From positions 51,402-115,401 of the forward strand of contig MGPC01000036.1 in assembly GCA_001797315.1 (NCBI GenBank): a stretch of DNA of 64,000 nt. The letters run 5' to 3'. The notes under the pieces are model-generated. The model worked only from the letters and a program-made list of their open reading frames with translations, was not told where the DNA came from and made no database searches. Source of the stretch: Curvibacter sp. GWA2_64_110. Its GTDB lineage: Bacteria > Pseudomonadota > Gammaproteobacteria > Burkholderiales > Burkholderiaceae_C. The translations under genes and the position numbers were made by a program. Of this stretch, positions 9,373 through 19,124 are shown one piece after another. The number at the start of each line of letters is the position of its first letter. Position 1 is the first letter of the stretch.

Positions 9373-10007
9373 TTCTGATCAATCTGCTGCCGCACCGCGA
9401 GGTGGCGCGCAAAAAACGGAAGGACGTCTTTAATCTCTCCTTGGGCGCATCGGCGCTGGCGGGTGGGCTGATCGCGGGCGTCATCTATCTTTGGCTTCAG
9501 GGGCAGATTTCTGCGCAGCAGGATCAGAACATGATTCTGCAAAAGGAGATCAGGGTACTGGAAGGGCAGATCAAGGAGATCGCCGGACTGGAGGGGGAAA
9601 TCGCCGCCCTGCGCGCCCGGCAACAGGCCGTGGAGGACTTGCAGTCGGACCGCAACCTGCCGGTGCATTTGCTGTCGGAATTGGTCAAGCAGTTGCCTGA
9701 TGGTGTCTACGTTACCAGCATGAAGCAGGAAAACCAACTGGTCAGCTTGCAGGGTGTGGCCCAGTCCAACGAGCGGGTGTCGGAGTTGCTGCGCAACCTG
9801 GCCAATAACACCCACTGGTTTACCAAGCCGGAACTGGTTGAGATTGTGGCCGGCAATATCACCTTGGGTACGCGAGAACAGCGCCGGATTTCCAATTTCA
9901 CCATCCGGGTGCGGCTGGTCCGGGCCAGCGAAGCCCAGAAGGCCCTGCCTGCAGCAGTGGCGGCCTCCGTGCCGGCTGTGGCGGCATCAACGCCTGCCGG
10001 CAAATAA
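9369..10007 (+). CDS. pilN: Type IV pilus assembly protein PilN
   Basis: A 212-residue bitopic inner-membrane protein. The N-terminal ILINLLPHRE (residues 2-11) is the conserved PilM-binding peptide. One transmembrane helix (about 24-43) and a periplasmic coiled-coil/ferredoxin-like domain follow, which pairs with PilO. It starts with GTG overlapping the pilM stop (GTGA). The C-terminus is alanine-rich. Part of the PilMNOP complex that connects the inner-membrane pilus machine with the secretin. Confidence 0.95.
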   Translation: MILINLLPHREVARKKRKDVFNLSLGASALAGGLIAGVIYLWLQGQISAQQDQNMILQKEIRVLEGQIKEIAGLEGEIAALRARQQAVEDLQSDRNLPVHLLSELVKQLPDGVYVTSMKQENQLVSLQGVAQSNERVSELLRNLANNTHWFTKPELVEIVAGNITLGTREQRRISNFTIRVRLVRASEAQKALPAAVAASVPAVAASTPAGK

Positions 10008-10019
10008 CGGGATTGAGCC

Positions 10020-10694
10020 ATGGTGACCCGACTTTCCTCTTTTGACCTGACAGCCCTGAAGGAACAGGTGCAGGGCCAGTTTCGCAATCTGGATCCCCAG
10101 AATCCGGCGGTGTGGCCGGCCATTCCGCGCTATGCCCTCATGCTGATGGTGACCATCACGGTGGTCGTGGTCCTGTGGTTTGTCTGGCTCAGCAGTTCCG
10201 ATGATGAGCTCGAGCTGGAACGCACCAAGGAAACGCAGTTGCGCGAGGATTACAAGATCAAACTGGTCAAGGCCGTCAATCTCGAGGTGTTGAAGAAGCA
10301 GCGCGAACAGGTATTGCAGTATGTCAACCAGTTGGAAAAGCAGCTGCCGAGCAAGGCGGAAATGGATGCATTGCTGTCGGACATCAACCAGGCTGGCCTG
10401 GGACGCAGCCTGCAGTTCGAGCTCTTCAGGCCCGGGCAGGTGCTTGTGAAGGACTACTACGCAGAATTGCCGATTGCCGTGCGTGTGACCGGTCGTTACC
10501 ACGACATTGGTGCCTTTGCCTCGGACATTGCCCATCTCTCGCGCATTGTGACCCTCAACAACATGACGATCGTGCCGGCCCGTGATGGCAGCTTGACCAT
10601 GGATGCAACGGCGAAAACATTCCGCTACCTTGATGCGGATGAAGTCGCCGCCCAACGCAAGGCGAGCGGTGGTGCCAAGGGGGGGAAGAAATGA
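10020..10694 (+). CDS. pilO: Type IV pilus assembly protein PilO
   Basis: A 224-residue inner-membrane protein with one helix around residues 42-58 (LMLMVTITVVVVLWFVWL), a periplasmic coiled coil and a ferredoxin-like fold containing ELPIAVRVTGRYHDIGAFA. It heterodimerises with PilN and contacts PilP. It is 12 bases downstream of pilN and overlaps pilP by 4 bases. Confidence 0.95.
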   Translation: MVTRLSSFDLTALKEQVQGQFRNLDPQNPAVWPAIPRYALMLMVTITVVVVLWFVWLSSSDDELELERTKETQLREDYKIKLVKAVNLEVLKKQREQVLQYVNQLEKQLPSKAEMDALLSDINQAGLGRSLQFELFRPGQVLVKDYYAELPIAVRVTGRYHDIGAFASDIAHLSRIVTLNNMTIVPARDGSLTMDATAKTFRYLDADEVAAQRKASGGAKGGKK

Positions 10695-11236
10695 GGCCTC
10701 TTGGATTCGTACCGGCCGCGGTTGTTGTCTTGTCGGCGTTGGCCGGCTGCGGCGCATCGAGCGAGGATGAGTTGCGACAGTGGATGGCTGAGCAGAGAAG
10801 CCAGACGCGCCCACGTGTCACGCCGATTCCGGAGCCGAAGCAGTTCAAGCCGGAGCCCTATGCCCAGGCAGCAGCGGTGGATCCGTTCAGCAAGGAAAAG
10901 TTGGCGCAGGCCCTCAAGCGCGAGACTCCGCAGTCAGCGACCAGCGGAGCACTGATCAAACCCGAATTGACCCGGCGCAAGGAGCCGCTGGAAGCTTTCC
11001 CGCTCGATACCATGACCATGGTGGGCAGCCTGAACAAGGAGGGCAAACCGGTCGCGCTGGTCAAGGTCGACAATTTGCTCTATCAAGTGCGGCCGGGGAA
11101 CTACCTGGGGCAGAACTACGGCCGCATCACCAGAATTAGCGAAACCGAAGTCACGCTGCGTGAAATAGTGCAAGACGCGGTGGGCGAGTGGGTGGAACGC
11201 TCTGCCACGCTGCAGTTGCAGGAGAGGTCGAAATGA
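10691..11236 (+). CDS. pilP: Type IV pilus assembly lipoprotein PilP
   Basis: A 181-residue lipoprotein with lipobox LAGC (cysteine about 20) after a short signal peptide. The C-terminal beta domain (LDTMTMVGSLNKEGKPVALV, then YQVRPGNYLGQNYGRI) is the PilP HR-like domain that binds the N0 domain of the PilQ secretin. The middle is a low-complexity linker. It overlaps pilO (ATGA) and pilQ (ATGA). Confidence 0.94.
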   Translation: MRPLGFVPAAVVVLSALAGCGASSEDELRQWMAEQRSQTRPRVTPIPEPKQFKPEPYAQAAAVDPFSKEKLAQALKRETPQSATSGALIKPELTRRKEPLEAFPLDTMTMVGSLNKEGKPVALVKVDNLLYQVRPGNYLGQNYGRITRISETEVTLREIVQDAVGEWVERSATLQLQERSK

Positions 11237-13344
11237 ACAGTCAAATAAGTTGGGGCGCACGGCGTGCGGGACAGCGTTTGCTTCTGGCGTTGGTGCTGGC
11301 CGTGACGGCCGTGTCATCGCTGGCGCAAACGGCGATCGAGTCCGTGTCCGGGTCATTGCAGGGCGGGGCCGAGGTGGTCAGGATCGATCTGTCGCAGGCC
11401 TTGACGGCTGTCCCTGCCGGCTTTGCCATCCAGTCTCCAGCCCGGATTGCGCTGGACTTTCCTGGTGTGACCAATGCCATGGGGCGCTCCACCATCGAAA
11501 TCAACCAGGGTAATTTGCGCTCGGTCAGCGTGCTGCAGGCGGGTGAGCGCAGCCGCGTGGTGCTCAACCTCAAGCAGGCGACCAGCTACAAGGCCCAGTT
11601 ACAGGGCAAGTCGCTGATGGTGGTGCTCGATCCGGTGGCGGCGCCGGCGCCGGATGCCGCGGCCGTGCCGGCTTTTGTGGAAAGCCGCAGCCGTGACGTA
11701 CTGCCTCTGAAGGATGTCGATTTCCGGCGTGGCGTCAATGGCTCCGGCCGCGTGGTTGTTGCCCTGCCGAACAGCCAGGTGGGTGTCGACATCCGCCAGC
11801 GCGGCCAGACGCTGGTGGTGGAATTCATGAAGTCGAGCCTGCCCGAAGGGCTCAGGCGCCGGCTCGATGTGGCCGACTTCGGGACACCGGTCCAGACCGT
11901 CACCACCTTCCAGACGGGCGACCGGGTACGCATGGTGATCGAGCCCAAGGGCGCCTGGGAGCACAGTGCCTACCAGAGTGATGACCAGTTTGTCGTGGAG
12001 GTCAAACCACAGCGTGTCGATCCCTCGAAACTGACGCAAGGACCCGGCTACAACGGCCAGAAGTTGTCACTCAACTTCCAGAACATCGAAGTACGCTCCT
12101 TGCTGCAGGTGATTGCCGATTTCACCAACTTCAACATCGTGACGTCAGACTCGGTCGCCGGGGCGGTGACGCTGCGCCTGCAGGACGTGCCGTGGGATCA
12201 GGCGCTCGACATCATTTTGCAGGCCAAAGGCCTGGGCATGCGCAAGGCGGGCAATGTGCTGTGGATTGCTCCCAAGGATGAAATCGTGGCCAAGGAAAAG
12301 CTCGAGCGCGAAGCCAATGTGGCGCTGGAGGGGCTGGAGGCGGTGCGGACCGAGTCGTTCCAGTTGAACTATGCCAAGGCGGCTGATGTGGCGCGTCAAT
12401 TGATGGGGGGCGCGGCGCCTGGTGCGGTGCCTGTTGCCGGAGGGGGCGCCAGTGCGCGTCTGCTGAGTACACGCGGCAGCGCCATCGCCGAGCCGCGCAC
12501 CAACCAGCTGTTTGTGACCGATATTTCCAGCAAACTCGAGCAGGTGCGTGGCCTGATCACGAAGCTCGACATCGCCGTGCGGCAGGTGCTGATCGAGGCG
12601 CGCATCGTCGAGGCTTCCGATACTTTCGGCAAGTCGTTGGGCGTCAAGCTGGGCGGCGGCACCGGCAACGTCCCTGCCGCATCCGGCGGCATGGGTGGCT
12701 CGGTGGGTTCCAGCTATGTGGATGGCACGGCCGCCACGACTTCCGGCACTTTCGTCAGCCTGCCGGCGGTCGGCCAGGGCGGTTACAACCCGGCCACTTT
12801 TGCCGTGTCGATCTTCGGTGAAAACGCGGCCCGTTTCCTCAACCTGGAAATCTCCGCGCTGGAGGCCGATGGCAAGGGCAAGGTGGTATCGAGTCCGCGC
12901 GTGGTGACGGCCGACAAGATCAAGGCCGTGATCGAACAGGGCACGGAACTGCCGTATCAGGTGGCCACGGCCAGCGGCGCTACTTCGATTGCCTTCCGCA
13001 AGGCCAACCTGAAGCTGGAGGTGACGCCGCAGATCACGCCCGAGGGCAACATCATCCTCGAACTCGATATCGCCAAGGACACGGTTGGCCAGTCCACTGC
13101 GGCGGGCTATGCCATCAATACCAAGCATATCCAGACGCAGGTGCTGGTGGAGAATGGCGGCACGGTCGTGATCGGCGGCATTTTCGAGCTGACCGAGTCG
13201 AGCAATGAAACCAAGGTGCCCTTCTTCGGCGATCTGCCGGGTATTGGCAACCTGTTCAAGAGCCGGGGCAAGGTGTCCAACAAGCAGGAAATGCTGGTGT
13301 TCATCACGCCCAAGATGATCAGTGACAAGGCCGCCGTGCGTTGA
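11233..13344 (+). CDS. pilQ: Type IV pilus secretin PilQ
   Basis: A 703-residue outer-membrane channel subunit. The signal peptide (about residues 1-31, ending SSLAQ) leads to AMIN domains that bind peptidoglycan, then an STN/N0-like domain (LSLNFQNIEVRSLLQVIAD), N1 and the C-terminal secretin domain, with the family signature near VPFFGDLPGIGNLFKSR and VFITPKMI at the end. ATG 11233 is chosen over an upstream in-frame GTG because it begins the signal peptide and overlaps the pilP stop. Last pil gene of the operon; aroK follows at once. Confidence 0.95.
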   Translation: MNSQISWGARRAGQRLLLALVLAVTAVSSLAQTAIESVSGSLQGGAEVVRIDLSQALTAVPAGFAIQSPARIALDFPGVTNAMGRSTIEINQGNLRSVSVLQAGERSRVVLNLKQATSYKAQLQGKSLMVVLDPVAAPAPDAAAVPAFVESRSRDVLPLKDVDFRRGVNGSGRVVVALPNSQVGVDIRQRGQTLVVEFMKSSLPEGLRRRLDVADFGTPVQTVTTFQTGDRVRMVIEPKGAWEHSAYQSDDQFVVEVKPQRVDPSKLTQGPGYNGQKLSLNFQNIEVRSLLQVIADFTNFNIVTSDSVAGAVTLRLQDVPWDQALDIILQAKGLGMRKAGNVLWIAPKDEIVAKEKLEREANVALEGLEAVRTESFQLNYAKAADVARQLMGGAAPGAVPVAGGGASARLLSTRGSAIAEPRTNQLFVTDISSKLEQVRGLITKLDIAVRQVLIEARIVEASDTFGKSLGVKLGGGTGNVPAASGGMGGSVGSSYVDGTAATTSGTFVSLPAVGQGGYNPATFAVSIFGENAARFLNLEISALEADGKGKVVSSPRVVTADKIKAVIEQGTELPYQVATASGATSIAFRKANLKLEVTPQITPEGNIILELDIAKDTVGQSTAAGYAINTKHIQTQVLVENGGTVVIGGIFELTESSNETKVPFFGDLPGIGNLFKSRGKVSNKQEMLVFITPKMISDKAAVR

Positions 13345-13901
13345 GGTGCGAGGCCATTTTTGAATTCCGGGACAAGTTGATAGTCAGTCTGATTGGTCTG
13401 CCCGGCTCGGGAAAATCCACCGTCGGGCGGCAGCTTGCGCGGCGCCTGCACCTGCCTTTTGTCGATTCCGACCATGTGCTCGAGGAGCGCCTGGGCTGCT
13501 CCATTCGAAGCTATTTCGAGCGCGAGGGCGAAGAACGTTTTCGCGACATGGAGCAGGCGGTGCTGGACGAGTTGACGCAGCGACCGGCCGCTGTGCTGTC
13601 TACCGGCGGCGGTGCGGTGCTACGGCCGGCCAACCGGGTGCACCTGAAGTCGCGCACGCAGGTGGTCTATCTGAAATCGTCCCCTGATGAGCTGTTCCGC
13701 CGCTTGCGGCACGACACCAACCGACCGTTGCTGCAGGTGGCCGACCCCCTGGGGCGCCTGCGCGATCTCTATGCGGTGCGCGATCCGCTGTACCGGGAAA
13801 CCGCGCACTTCGTCATCGAAACCGGTCGCCCGTCGGTGGGTACCCTGGTCAACATGATCGTGATGCAACTGGAACTGGCCGGCTTGCTGCCAGCTCCGTG
13901 A
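13341..13901 (+). CDS. aroK: Shikimate kinase
   Basis: A P-loop kinase that phosphorylates shikimate in the chorismate pathway. Walker A is GLPGSGKST; the shikimate-binding LSTGGGAVLRP and the lid region RHDTNRPLLQV are present. The TTG at 13341 overlaps the pilQ stop (TTGA), giving 186 residues; a second TTG at 13377 would give 174 residues (MIVSLIGLPG), closer to the usual 170-175, and may be the real start. The coupling pilQ-aroK-aroB is typical of beta- and gammaproteobacteria. Confidence 0.93.
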   Translation: MRCEAIFEFRDKLIVSLIGLPGSGKSTVGRQLARRLHLPFVDSDHVLEERLGCSIRSYFEREGEERFRDMEQAVLDELTQRPAAVLSTGGGAVLRPANRVHLKSRTQVVYLKSSPDELFRRLRHDTNRPLLQVADPLGRLRDLYAVRDPLYRETAHFVIETGRPSVGTLVNMIVMQLELAGLLPAP

Positions 13902-13949
13902 TTGCCGAACTGCCCGTGGGGTTGGGACGAGTGTCCTAAACTCGGGGTT

Positions 13950-15074
13950 ATGCAGTCTTCTCCCGACATTTCGTCCCGCTCGGCGGCGCAAGTCCAGATC
14001 AATCTGGGCGAACGCAGCTATCCGATTGTGATTGGCGGCGCTTTGCTGGCCGACCCTGCCACCTTTGCCGGGTTGCCGCGCGCCGCCCAGGCGCTCATCG
14101 TCACCAATACCACGGTGGCGCCCCTGTACGCATCGACGCTCAAGGCGGCACTGCAAGCGCATTTCACGATGGTTCACATCGTTGAGCTGCCCGACGGCGA
14201 AGCCCACAAGACCTGGGAAACCCTCAACCTGATCTTCGATACCTTGCTGGCTCACGCCTGCGACCGCAAGACCGTGCTGTTCGCCCTGGGCGGTGGCGTG
14301 GTCGGTGACATGACCGGTTTTGCCGCTGCCAGCTACATGCGCGGCGTTCCCTTTGTGCAGGTGCCCACCACGTTGCTGGCACAGGTCGACTCGTCAGTCG
14401 GCGGCAAGACGGCGATCAACCACCCGCTGGGCAAGAACATGATCGGCGCCTTCTACCAGCCGCTGCGCGTGGTGTGCGACCTCGATACCCTCAAGACCTT
14501 GCCGCCGCGTGAGCTCAGTGCCGGTCTGGCCGAGGTCATCAAGTACGGCCCGATTGCCGACATGGCTTTTCTGGACTGGATCGAGTCCAGCATCGATGCC
14601 CTCATGGCGCGCGATGCAACAGCCCTCGCCAAGGCGATCCAGCGCAGCTGCGAGATCAAGGCCGACGTCGTGGGGCAGGACGAACGCGAATCGGGCCTGC
14701 GCGCCATTCTCAATTTCGGTCACACCTTCGGCCATGCCATCGAAGCCGGCATGGGCTATGGCGCGTGGCTGCACGGCGAGGCGGTTGGTTGCGGCATGGT
14801 GATGGCCGCGGAACTGTCGCGCCGGCTCGGGCTGGTGAATGCCGACTTTGTGGCGCGCCTGCGCGCTTTGATCGGCAAAGCCGGCTTGCCGGTGGTCGGT
14901 CCGAAGTTGTCGACGCAGGACAATGCCGGCCGCTATCTGGCGCTCATGCGCGTGGACAAGAAGGCCGAGGCGGGTGAAATCCGTTTTGTGGTGATCGATG
15001 GCCCTGGACGCGCTGCCGTGCGCGGCGCACCCGATGCGCTGGTGCGTGAGGTGATCGACGCTTGCTGCGTCTGA
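13950..15074 (+). CDS. aroB: 3-dehydroquinate synthase
   Basis: A 374-residue NAD- and metal-dependent enzyme making 3-dehydroquinate from DAHP, the second step of the shikimate pathway. The NAD-binding [19 protein letters not shown], the [19 protein letters not shown] region and the metal-binding histidines ([22 protein letters not shown]) are all present. ATG 13950 follows GGGG at a short distance; an upstream in-frame start would add 16 unlikely residues. The AT-rich dispersed repeat begins just after its stop. Confidence 0.96.
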   Translation: MQSSPDISSRSAAQVQINLGERSYPIVIGGALLADPATFAGLPRAAQALIVTNTTVAPLYASTLKAALQAHFTMVHIVELPDGEAHKTWETLNLIFDTLLAHACDRKTVLFALGGGVVGDMTGFAAASYMRGVPFVQVPTTLLAQVDSSVGGKTAINHPLGKNMIGAFYQPLRVVCDLDTLKTLPPRELSAGLAEVIKYGPIADMAFLDWIESSIDALMARDATALAKAIQRSCEIKADVVGQDERESGLRAILNFGHTFGHAIEAGMGYGAWLHGEAVGCGMVMAAELSRRLGLVNADFVARLRALIGKAGLPVVGPKLSTQDNAGRYLALMRVDKKAEAGEIRFVVIDGPGRAAVRGAPDALVREVIDACCV

Positions 15075-15075
15075 T

Positions 15076-15127
15076 ATCGCTACTTTTTTGATAGCTGCTC
15101 GCGCTTTAATGACAAGGGCTGGATGCC
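15076..15127 (+). repeat. AT-rich dispersed repeat, copy 2 (full length, forward)
   Basis: This copy has the full pattern: TATCGCTAC, then TTTTTTGATAGCTGCTCGCG, then a variable spacer and GACAAGGGCTGG. It fills the gap between aroB and dgt. The ATG at 15123 falls in the repeat, which is why I start dgt at 15144. Confidence 0.75.
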
Positions 15128-15143
15128 AATTTCATCTGGAATC

Positions 15144-16319
15144 ATGACGCTTGCCGCCTACGCCTGCGATCCGGCCCGTTCGCGTGGTCGCCGCCATCCA
15201 GAGACGGTGGCGCCTACGCGCACCGAATACCAGCGTGACCGCGACCGCATCGTCCACTCCACGGCCTTTCGTCGACTGGTCTACAAGACGCAGGTATTCC
15301 TGAATCACGAGGGTGATCTGTTCCGCACGCGCCTGACGCATTCGCTGGAGGTGGCGCAGCTCGGGCGCTCGATTGCACGCGCCCTCGGGCTCAACGAGGA
15401 TCTGGTGGAGGCGATCGCGCTGGCGCACGATCTGGGGCACACCCCCTTCGGCCATGCCGGCCAGGATGCGCTCAACGAATGCATGGGCGCTCACGGCGGC
15501 TTCGAGCACAACCTGCAAAGTCTGCGCGTGGTCGACCAGCTGGAAGAGCGTTATCCTGCCTTCGATGGTCTGAATCTCACGTTTGAAACGCGTGAGGGCA
15601 TCCTCAAGCACTGTTCGCGCACCAATGCCGAACTGCTGGAGGCGGCCGAACCGGGCGGGGTGGGGCAACGCTTTTTGGCGCGCACACAGCCCAGTCTGGA
15701 AGCGCAGTTGTGCAATCTGGCCGATGAGATTGCCTACAACGCGCACGACATCGACGACGGTGTGCGCTCCGGTCTGATCACGCTGGAGCAGCTCGAAGCG
15801 GTGCCGCTGTTTGATGACTTCCGTCGCCAGACACTGCACGACCATCCCCAGTTGGGTTCGGTAACGCAAGGGCGGCGCTTGCTGTATGAAACGATACGCC
15901 GCATGCTCAGCGCCCAGGTGTACGACGTCATCGAGGCCACGCAGCAGGCGTTGCGTACGTCGGCGCCGATGAGCGCCGACGCCGCACGCCAGCTGCCGGC
16001 GCTGCTGCGCTTCAGTGACGAAATGCGAGCTCGCTCCTCGGCGCTGAAGAAATTCCTGTTCCAGAACCTGTACCGTCACCCGCAGGTGGTTCACACCACC
16101 GGGCAGGCGCGGCAGGCGATTCATGAGTTGTTTGAGGCCTATCGGGAGGTGCCGCAGGAAATGCAGGCCGGCTTTGCTACCCGTGCCCAGGCGGCGCAGG
16201 GGCATGCCGCGGAGGAAAGCATCGTGCTGCGCGTGGTGGCCGACTACATTGCCGGCATGACGGACCGCTTCGCCTGGCGCGAGCATGAGCGTCTCACCGG
16301 GCAGAGGTTGCTGGCATGA
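15144..16319 (+). CDS. dgt: Deoxyguanosinetriphosphate triphosphohydrolase-like protein (HD domain)
   Basis: A 391-residue HD-superfamily dNTP triphosphohydrolase, clade of Dgt-like proteins. The arginine-rich start (RDRDRIVHSTAFRRL), the metal-binding H...HD...D set (RTRLTHSLEVAQL, AIALAHDLGHTPFGH, CNLADEIAYNAHDIDDG) and the YRHPQVVH region are all seen. It releases triphosphate from dNTPs, affecting pool balance. The start is placed at ATG 15144 because the earlier ATG lies in a dispersed repeat. It overlaps the next gene by 4 bases. Confidence 0.93.
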   Translation: MTLAAYACDPARSRGRRHPETVAPTRTEYQRDRDRIVHSTAFRRLVYKTQVFLNHEGDLFRTRLTHSLEVAQLGRSIARALGLNEDLVEAIALAHDLGHTPFGHAGQDALNECMGAHGGFEHNLQSLRVVDQLEERYPAFDGLNLTFETREGILKHCSRTNAELLEAAEPGGVGQRFLARTQPSLEAQLCNLADEIAYNAHDIDDGVRSGLITLEQLEAVPLFDDFRRQTLHDHPQLGSVTQGRRLLYETIRRMLSAQVYDVIEATQQALRTSAPMSADAARQLPALLRFSDEMRARSSALKKFLFQNLYRHPQVVHTTGQARQAIHELFEAYREVPQEMQAGFATRAQAAQGHAAEESIVLRVVADYIAGMTDRFAWREHERLTGQRLLA

Positions 16320-17569
16320 GTATCGTCTGGGGGCGATCCAGCCGCACGGTCGATCCGGCACTGGTGGTGATTCTGGCCGGCGTGAGTGCGGCACTGCATG
16401 TGGGCAAGCTGTCGCCGGCGCTGCCGGTGCTGCGCGAGGCACTGGGCGTGACGCTGCTGCAGGCCGGTTTTCTGCTCTCGCTGGTGCAACTTGCCGGTAT
16501 GACGCTGGGACTGGCTGTCGGCCTGGCGGCTGACGGCCTGGGTCTCAAGCGCAGCATGGTGGGCGGATTGCTGGTGCTGTCTGCCGCGTCGCTGCTGGGC
16601 GGTTGGGCGCAGGACGCCCAGACCTTGCTGATACTGCGTGCTGTCGAGGGCTTCGGTTTCCTGCTGGTCTCCATGCCGGCGCCGAGCCTGATCCGCCATC
16701 TGGTGGCGCCGCAGCGCATGAGCACCATGCTCGGCCTGTGGGGCGCCTATATGCCGCTCGGCACGGCCAGTGCCTTGCTGTGCGGGCCGTTGGTGATTGC
16801 GCTGGCGGGCTGGCAGGTCTGGTGGTGGGGGCTGGCGGCGCTGACGCTGCTGATGGCGCTGTGGTTGGGGCAGGTGGTGCCACCAGACCAGGGGCGTGTC
16901 ACGGACCATGCTGTTCAACCGGCAAAAGCCGGAGCGACAATGCCGGACCACGCTTGGCCGCAGCGCTTGCAGCAGACGCTCAGTGCACCGGGTCCCTGGC
17001 TGGTGGCATTGAGTTTTGCCATGTATTCGGGCCAGTGGCTGGCGGTGATCGGTTTCCTGCCGACCATCTATGCGCAAGCCGGTTTCGCCGGCGGCGTCAC
17101 GGCGGTATTGACGGCCTTGGTGGCCGCCGTCAACATGGTCGGCAACATCGCCTCGGGGCGGCTGCTGACACGCGGCGTGCGGCCGCAGACCCTGCTTTAC
17201 ACCGGTTTTTGCACCATGGGTCTGGGGACCTTGCTGGCGTTCGCCACCTTCCCGCTGACACATGGTGCCGCGGGTCTGCCGCCGGTGATCCGTTTCCTGG
17301 CTGTGCTGCTTTTTTCCATGGTCGGCGGCATGATCCCGGGCACCCTGTTTTCGCTGGCGGTACGGCTGGCACCGGGTGAGCGCACGGTGTCGACCACGGT
17401 GGGTTGGATGCAGCAATGGGCGGCGTTCGGACAGTTTGCCGGGCCGCCGCTGGTGGCCTGGGTGGCCAGCAGGGTCGGCGGTTGGCATTGGACTTGGAGC
17501 GTGACCGGGGTCTGTTCCGTGGCCGGCCTGCTGCTGGCGCGACAGCTGGGATTGAGGAGCCAACGATGA
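16316..17569 (+). CDS. MFS transporter, CynX/NimT-like
   Basis: A 417-residue major facilitator with about 12 hydrophobic segments and the loop 2-3 motif variant GLAADGLGLKRSM near residue 72. The overall pattern (ALHVGKLSPALPVLREALGVT early, a long loop around residues 190-215) resembles the cyanate/nitroimidazole transporter group, but the substrate cannot be told. ATG overlaps the dgt stop, and its own stop overlaps the DUF1415 gene, so four genes in a row are translationally coupled. Confidence 0.85.
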   Translation: MSIVWGRSSRTVDPALVVILAGVSAALHVGKLSPALPVLREALGVTLLQAGFLLSLVQLAGMTLGLAVGLAADGLGLKRSMVGGLLVLSAASLLGGWAQDAQTLLILRAVEGFGFLLVSMPAPSLIRHLVAPQRMSTMLGLWGAYMPLGTASALLCGPLVIALAGWQVWWWGLAALTLLMALWLGQVVPPDQGRVTDHAVQPAKAGATMPDHAWPQRLQQTLSAPGPWLVALSFAMYSGQWLAVIGFLPTIYAQAGFAGGVTAVLTALVAAVNMVGNIASGRLLTRGVRPQTLLYTGFCTMGLGTLLAFATFPLTHGAAGLPPVIRFLAVLLFSMVGGMIPGTLFSLAVRLAPGERTVSTTVGWMQQWAAFGQFAGPPLVAWVASRVGGWHWTWSVTGVCSVAGLLLARQLGLRSQR

Positions 17570-18189
17570 GCACAGCCACCGAACAGGCGCTGGTGGCCCG
17601 CGTGGTGCAGGACATGCGGGGCTGGCTGGAGCGGGCTGTCATCGGCCTGAATCTCTGCCCGTTTGCCAAGAGCGTGCACGTCAAGGGACAGGTTCACTAT
17701 GTGGTGAGTCTGGCCACCGACCCGCAGGCCTTGCGCGAAGAACTGGTGCGCGAACTGGCCGCCTTGCATGCCAGTGACCCCGAGTTGCGCGACACCACGC
17801 TGCTGATGGCACCGCTGTGCCTGCAGGATTTCCTCGACTTCAACGACTTCCTCGCCGAGGCTGATGCGGCGCTGGATGAGCTCGGCCTGGAGGGGGAACT
17901 GCAGATCGCCAGCTTCCATCCGCAGTTCCAGTTCGCCGGCACGGCTCCGGACGACATCACCAACTACACCAACCGCGCACCTTATCCGACGCTGCATCTG
18001 CTGCGGGAGGCCAGCATCGACCGTGCGGTGCAGGCTTTTCCCGAGGCCGAGATGATCTTCGAAAAGAACATGCAAACGCTGGAGCAGCTCGGACATGCGG
18101 GCTGGGCCGCCTTGAAGGTGGATGCCAGCCAGCAAGAACCTGATGCGGTTCCCGCGCCGGCCGATGATGAAGAGAAGGATCCGCGATGA
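17566..18189 (+). CDS. DUF1415 family protein
   Basis: A 207-residue soluble protein. The start (WLERAVIGLNLCPFAKSVH) and the middle (IASFHPQFQFAGTAPDDITN, then TNRAPYPTLHLLRE) are the recognised DUF1415 family pattern. The conserved cysteine in NLCPFAK and histidines suggest a catalytic or metal site, but the function is unknown. The end is acidic and disordered. ATG overlaps the MFS stop and its stop overlaps the methyltransferase start. ATG 17566 is preferred over an upstream in-frame start that would lie inside the MFS gene. Confidence 0.88.
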   Translation: MSTATEQALVARVVQDMRGWLERAVIGLNLCPFAKSVHVKGQVHYVVSLATDPQALREELVRELAALHASDPELRDTTLLMAPLCLQDFLDFNDFLAEADAALDELGLEGELQIASFHPQFQFAGTAPDDITNYTNRAPYPTLHLLREASIDRAVQAFPEAEMIFEKNMQTLEQLGHAGWAALKVDASQQEPDAVPAPADDEEKDPR

Positions 18190-19124
18190 CGTCAGTCAAA
18201 AAGCGCAAGCATGCCGCCACGATGGAGGGCGCGTCGGGGTCGGCGGGGGGGCTGGCCGCCGAGATCCGGCCTGAGCAATCCATTGAATTGCTCAAGGAGT
18301 TGCACATCCTGACGCGCGAGGGCAAGCTCAACCAGGACTCGCGTCGCAAGCTCAAGCAGGTCTACCACCTGTTCCAGTTCATTGAGAAGTTGCTGCAGGA
18401 ACTGCAGGCGGAACGCACCGGTGCGGATGCGCCAGAGATCACGTTGGCCGACCATGGTGCCGGCAAGTCGTATCTCGGTTTCATCATTTATGACCTGTTC
18501 TTCAAGCAGCATCAGCGTGGCCGCATCTTCGGTATCGAAACCCGGCCCGAACTGGTGCAGAAGTCGCGTGAACTGGCTGCCCGCCTGGGCTTTCCCCGGA
18601 TGTCATTCCTCAACCTGAGCGTGGCCGAGTCGGCGCATTCGGATGAACTGCCCAGCCGCATCGACATCGTGACGGCACTGCATGCCTGCGACACCGCGAC
18701 TGACGACGCGATTGCCTTCGGCCTGCAAAAGCAGGCGCGCTTCATGGTGCTGGTGCCGTGTTGCCAGGCCGAAGTGGCCCGCGTACTGAATTCGGGCAAG
18801 GCGCTGTCGCTGTCGCGCACGCCCTTGGCCGAACTCTGGCGCCATCCCTTGCACACGCGCGAACTGGGCAGCCAGATCACCAATGTGCTGCGCTGTCTTT
18901 ACCTGGAGGCCTGGGGCTACCAGGTGACGGTGACCGAGCTGGTCGGCTGGGAGCACAGCATGAAGAATGAACTCATCATCGCCCGCCATACCGGGCAGAA
19001 AAAGCGGGCGGCAGCCCAGCGCCTGCAATCCATCCTGGAAGAGTTTGGACTTGCCGCGTTGCTGCAGTCGCGTTTTCGCCTGCCGGCGAGTCAACCGACA
19101 CAGGGTTCCGACGTTGGGAACTGA
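18186..19124 (+). CDS. Class I SAM-dependent methyltransferase, Methyltransf_32-like
   Basis: A 312-residue protein. After a helical N-terminus (about 30-80) comes a Rossmann-type domain: motif I reads LADHGAGKSYLGF (about residue 90), the acidic residue after the second strand is in IFGIETRPELV, and LHACDTATDDAI and VLVPCCQAEV match the PF13679-type group (relatives of METTL25/GSTCD). The target, RNA or protein, is not known. It is the last of the coupled set dgt-MFS-DUF1415. The assignment to PF13679 is from memory of motifs. Confidence 0.78.
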   Translation: MTSVKKRKHAATMEGASGSAGGLAAEIRPEQSIELLKELHILTREGKLNQDSRRKLKQVYHLFQFIEKLLQELQAERTGADAPEITLADHGAGKSYLGFIIYDLFFKQHQRGRIFGIETRPELVQKSRELAARLGFPRMSFLNLSVAESAHSDELPSRIDIVTALHACDTATDDAIAFGLQKQARFMVLVPCCQAEVARVLNSGKALSLSRTPLAELWRHPLHTRELGSQITNVLRCLYLEAWGYQVTVTELVGWEHSMKNELIIARHTGQKKRAAAQRLQSILEEFGLAALLQSRFRLPASQPTQGSDVGN

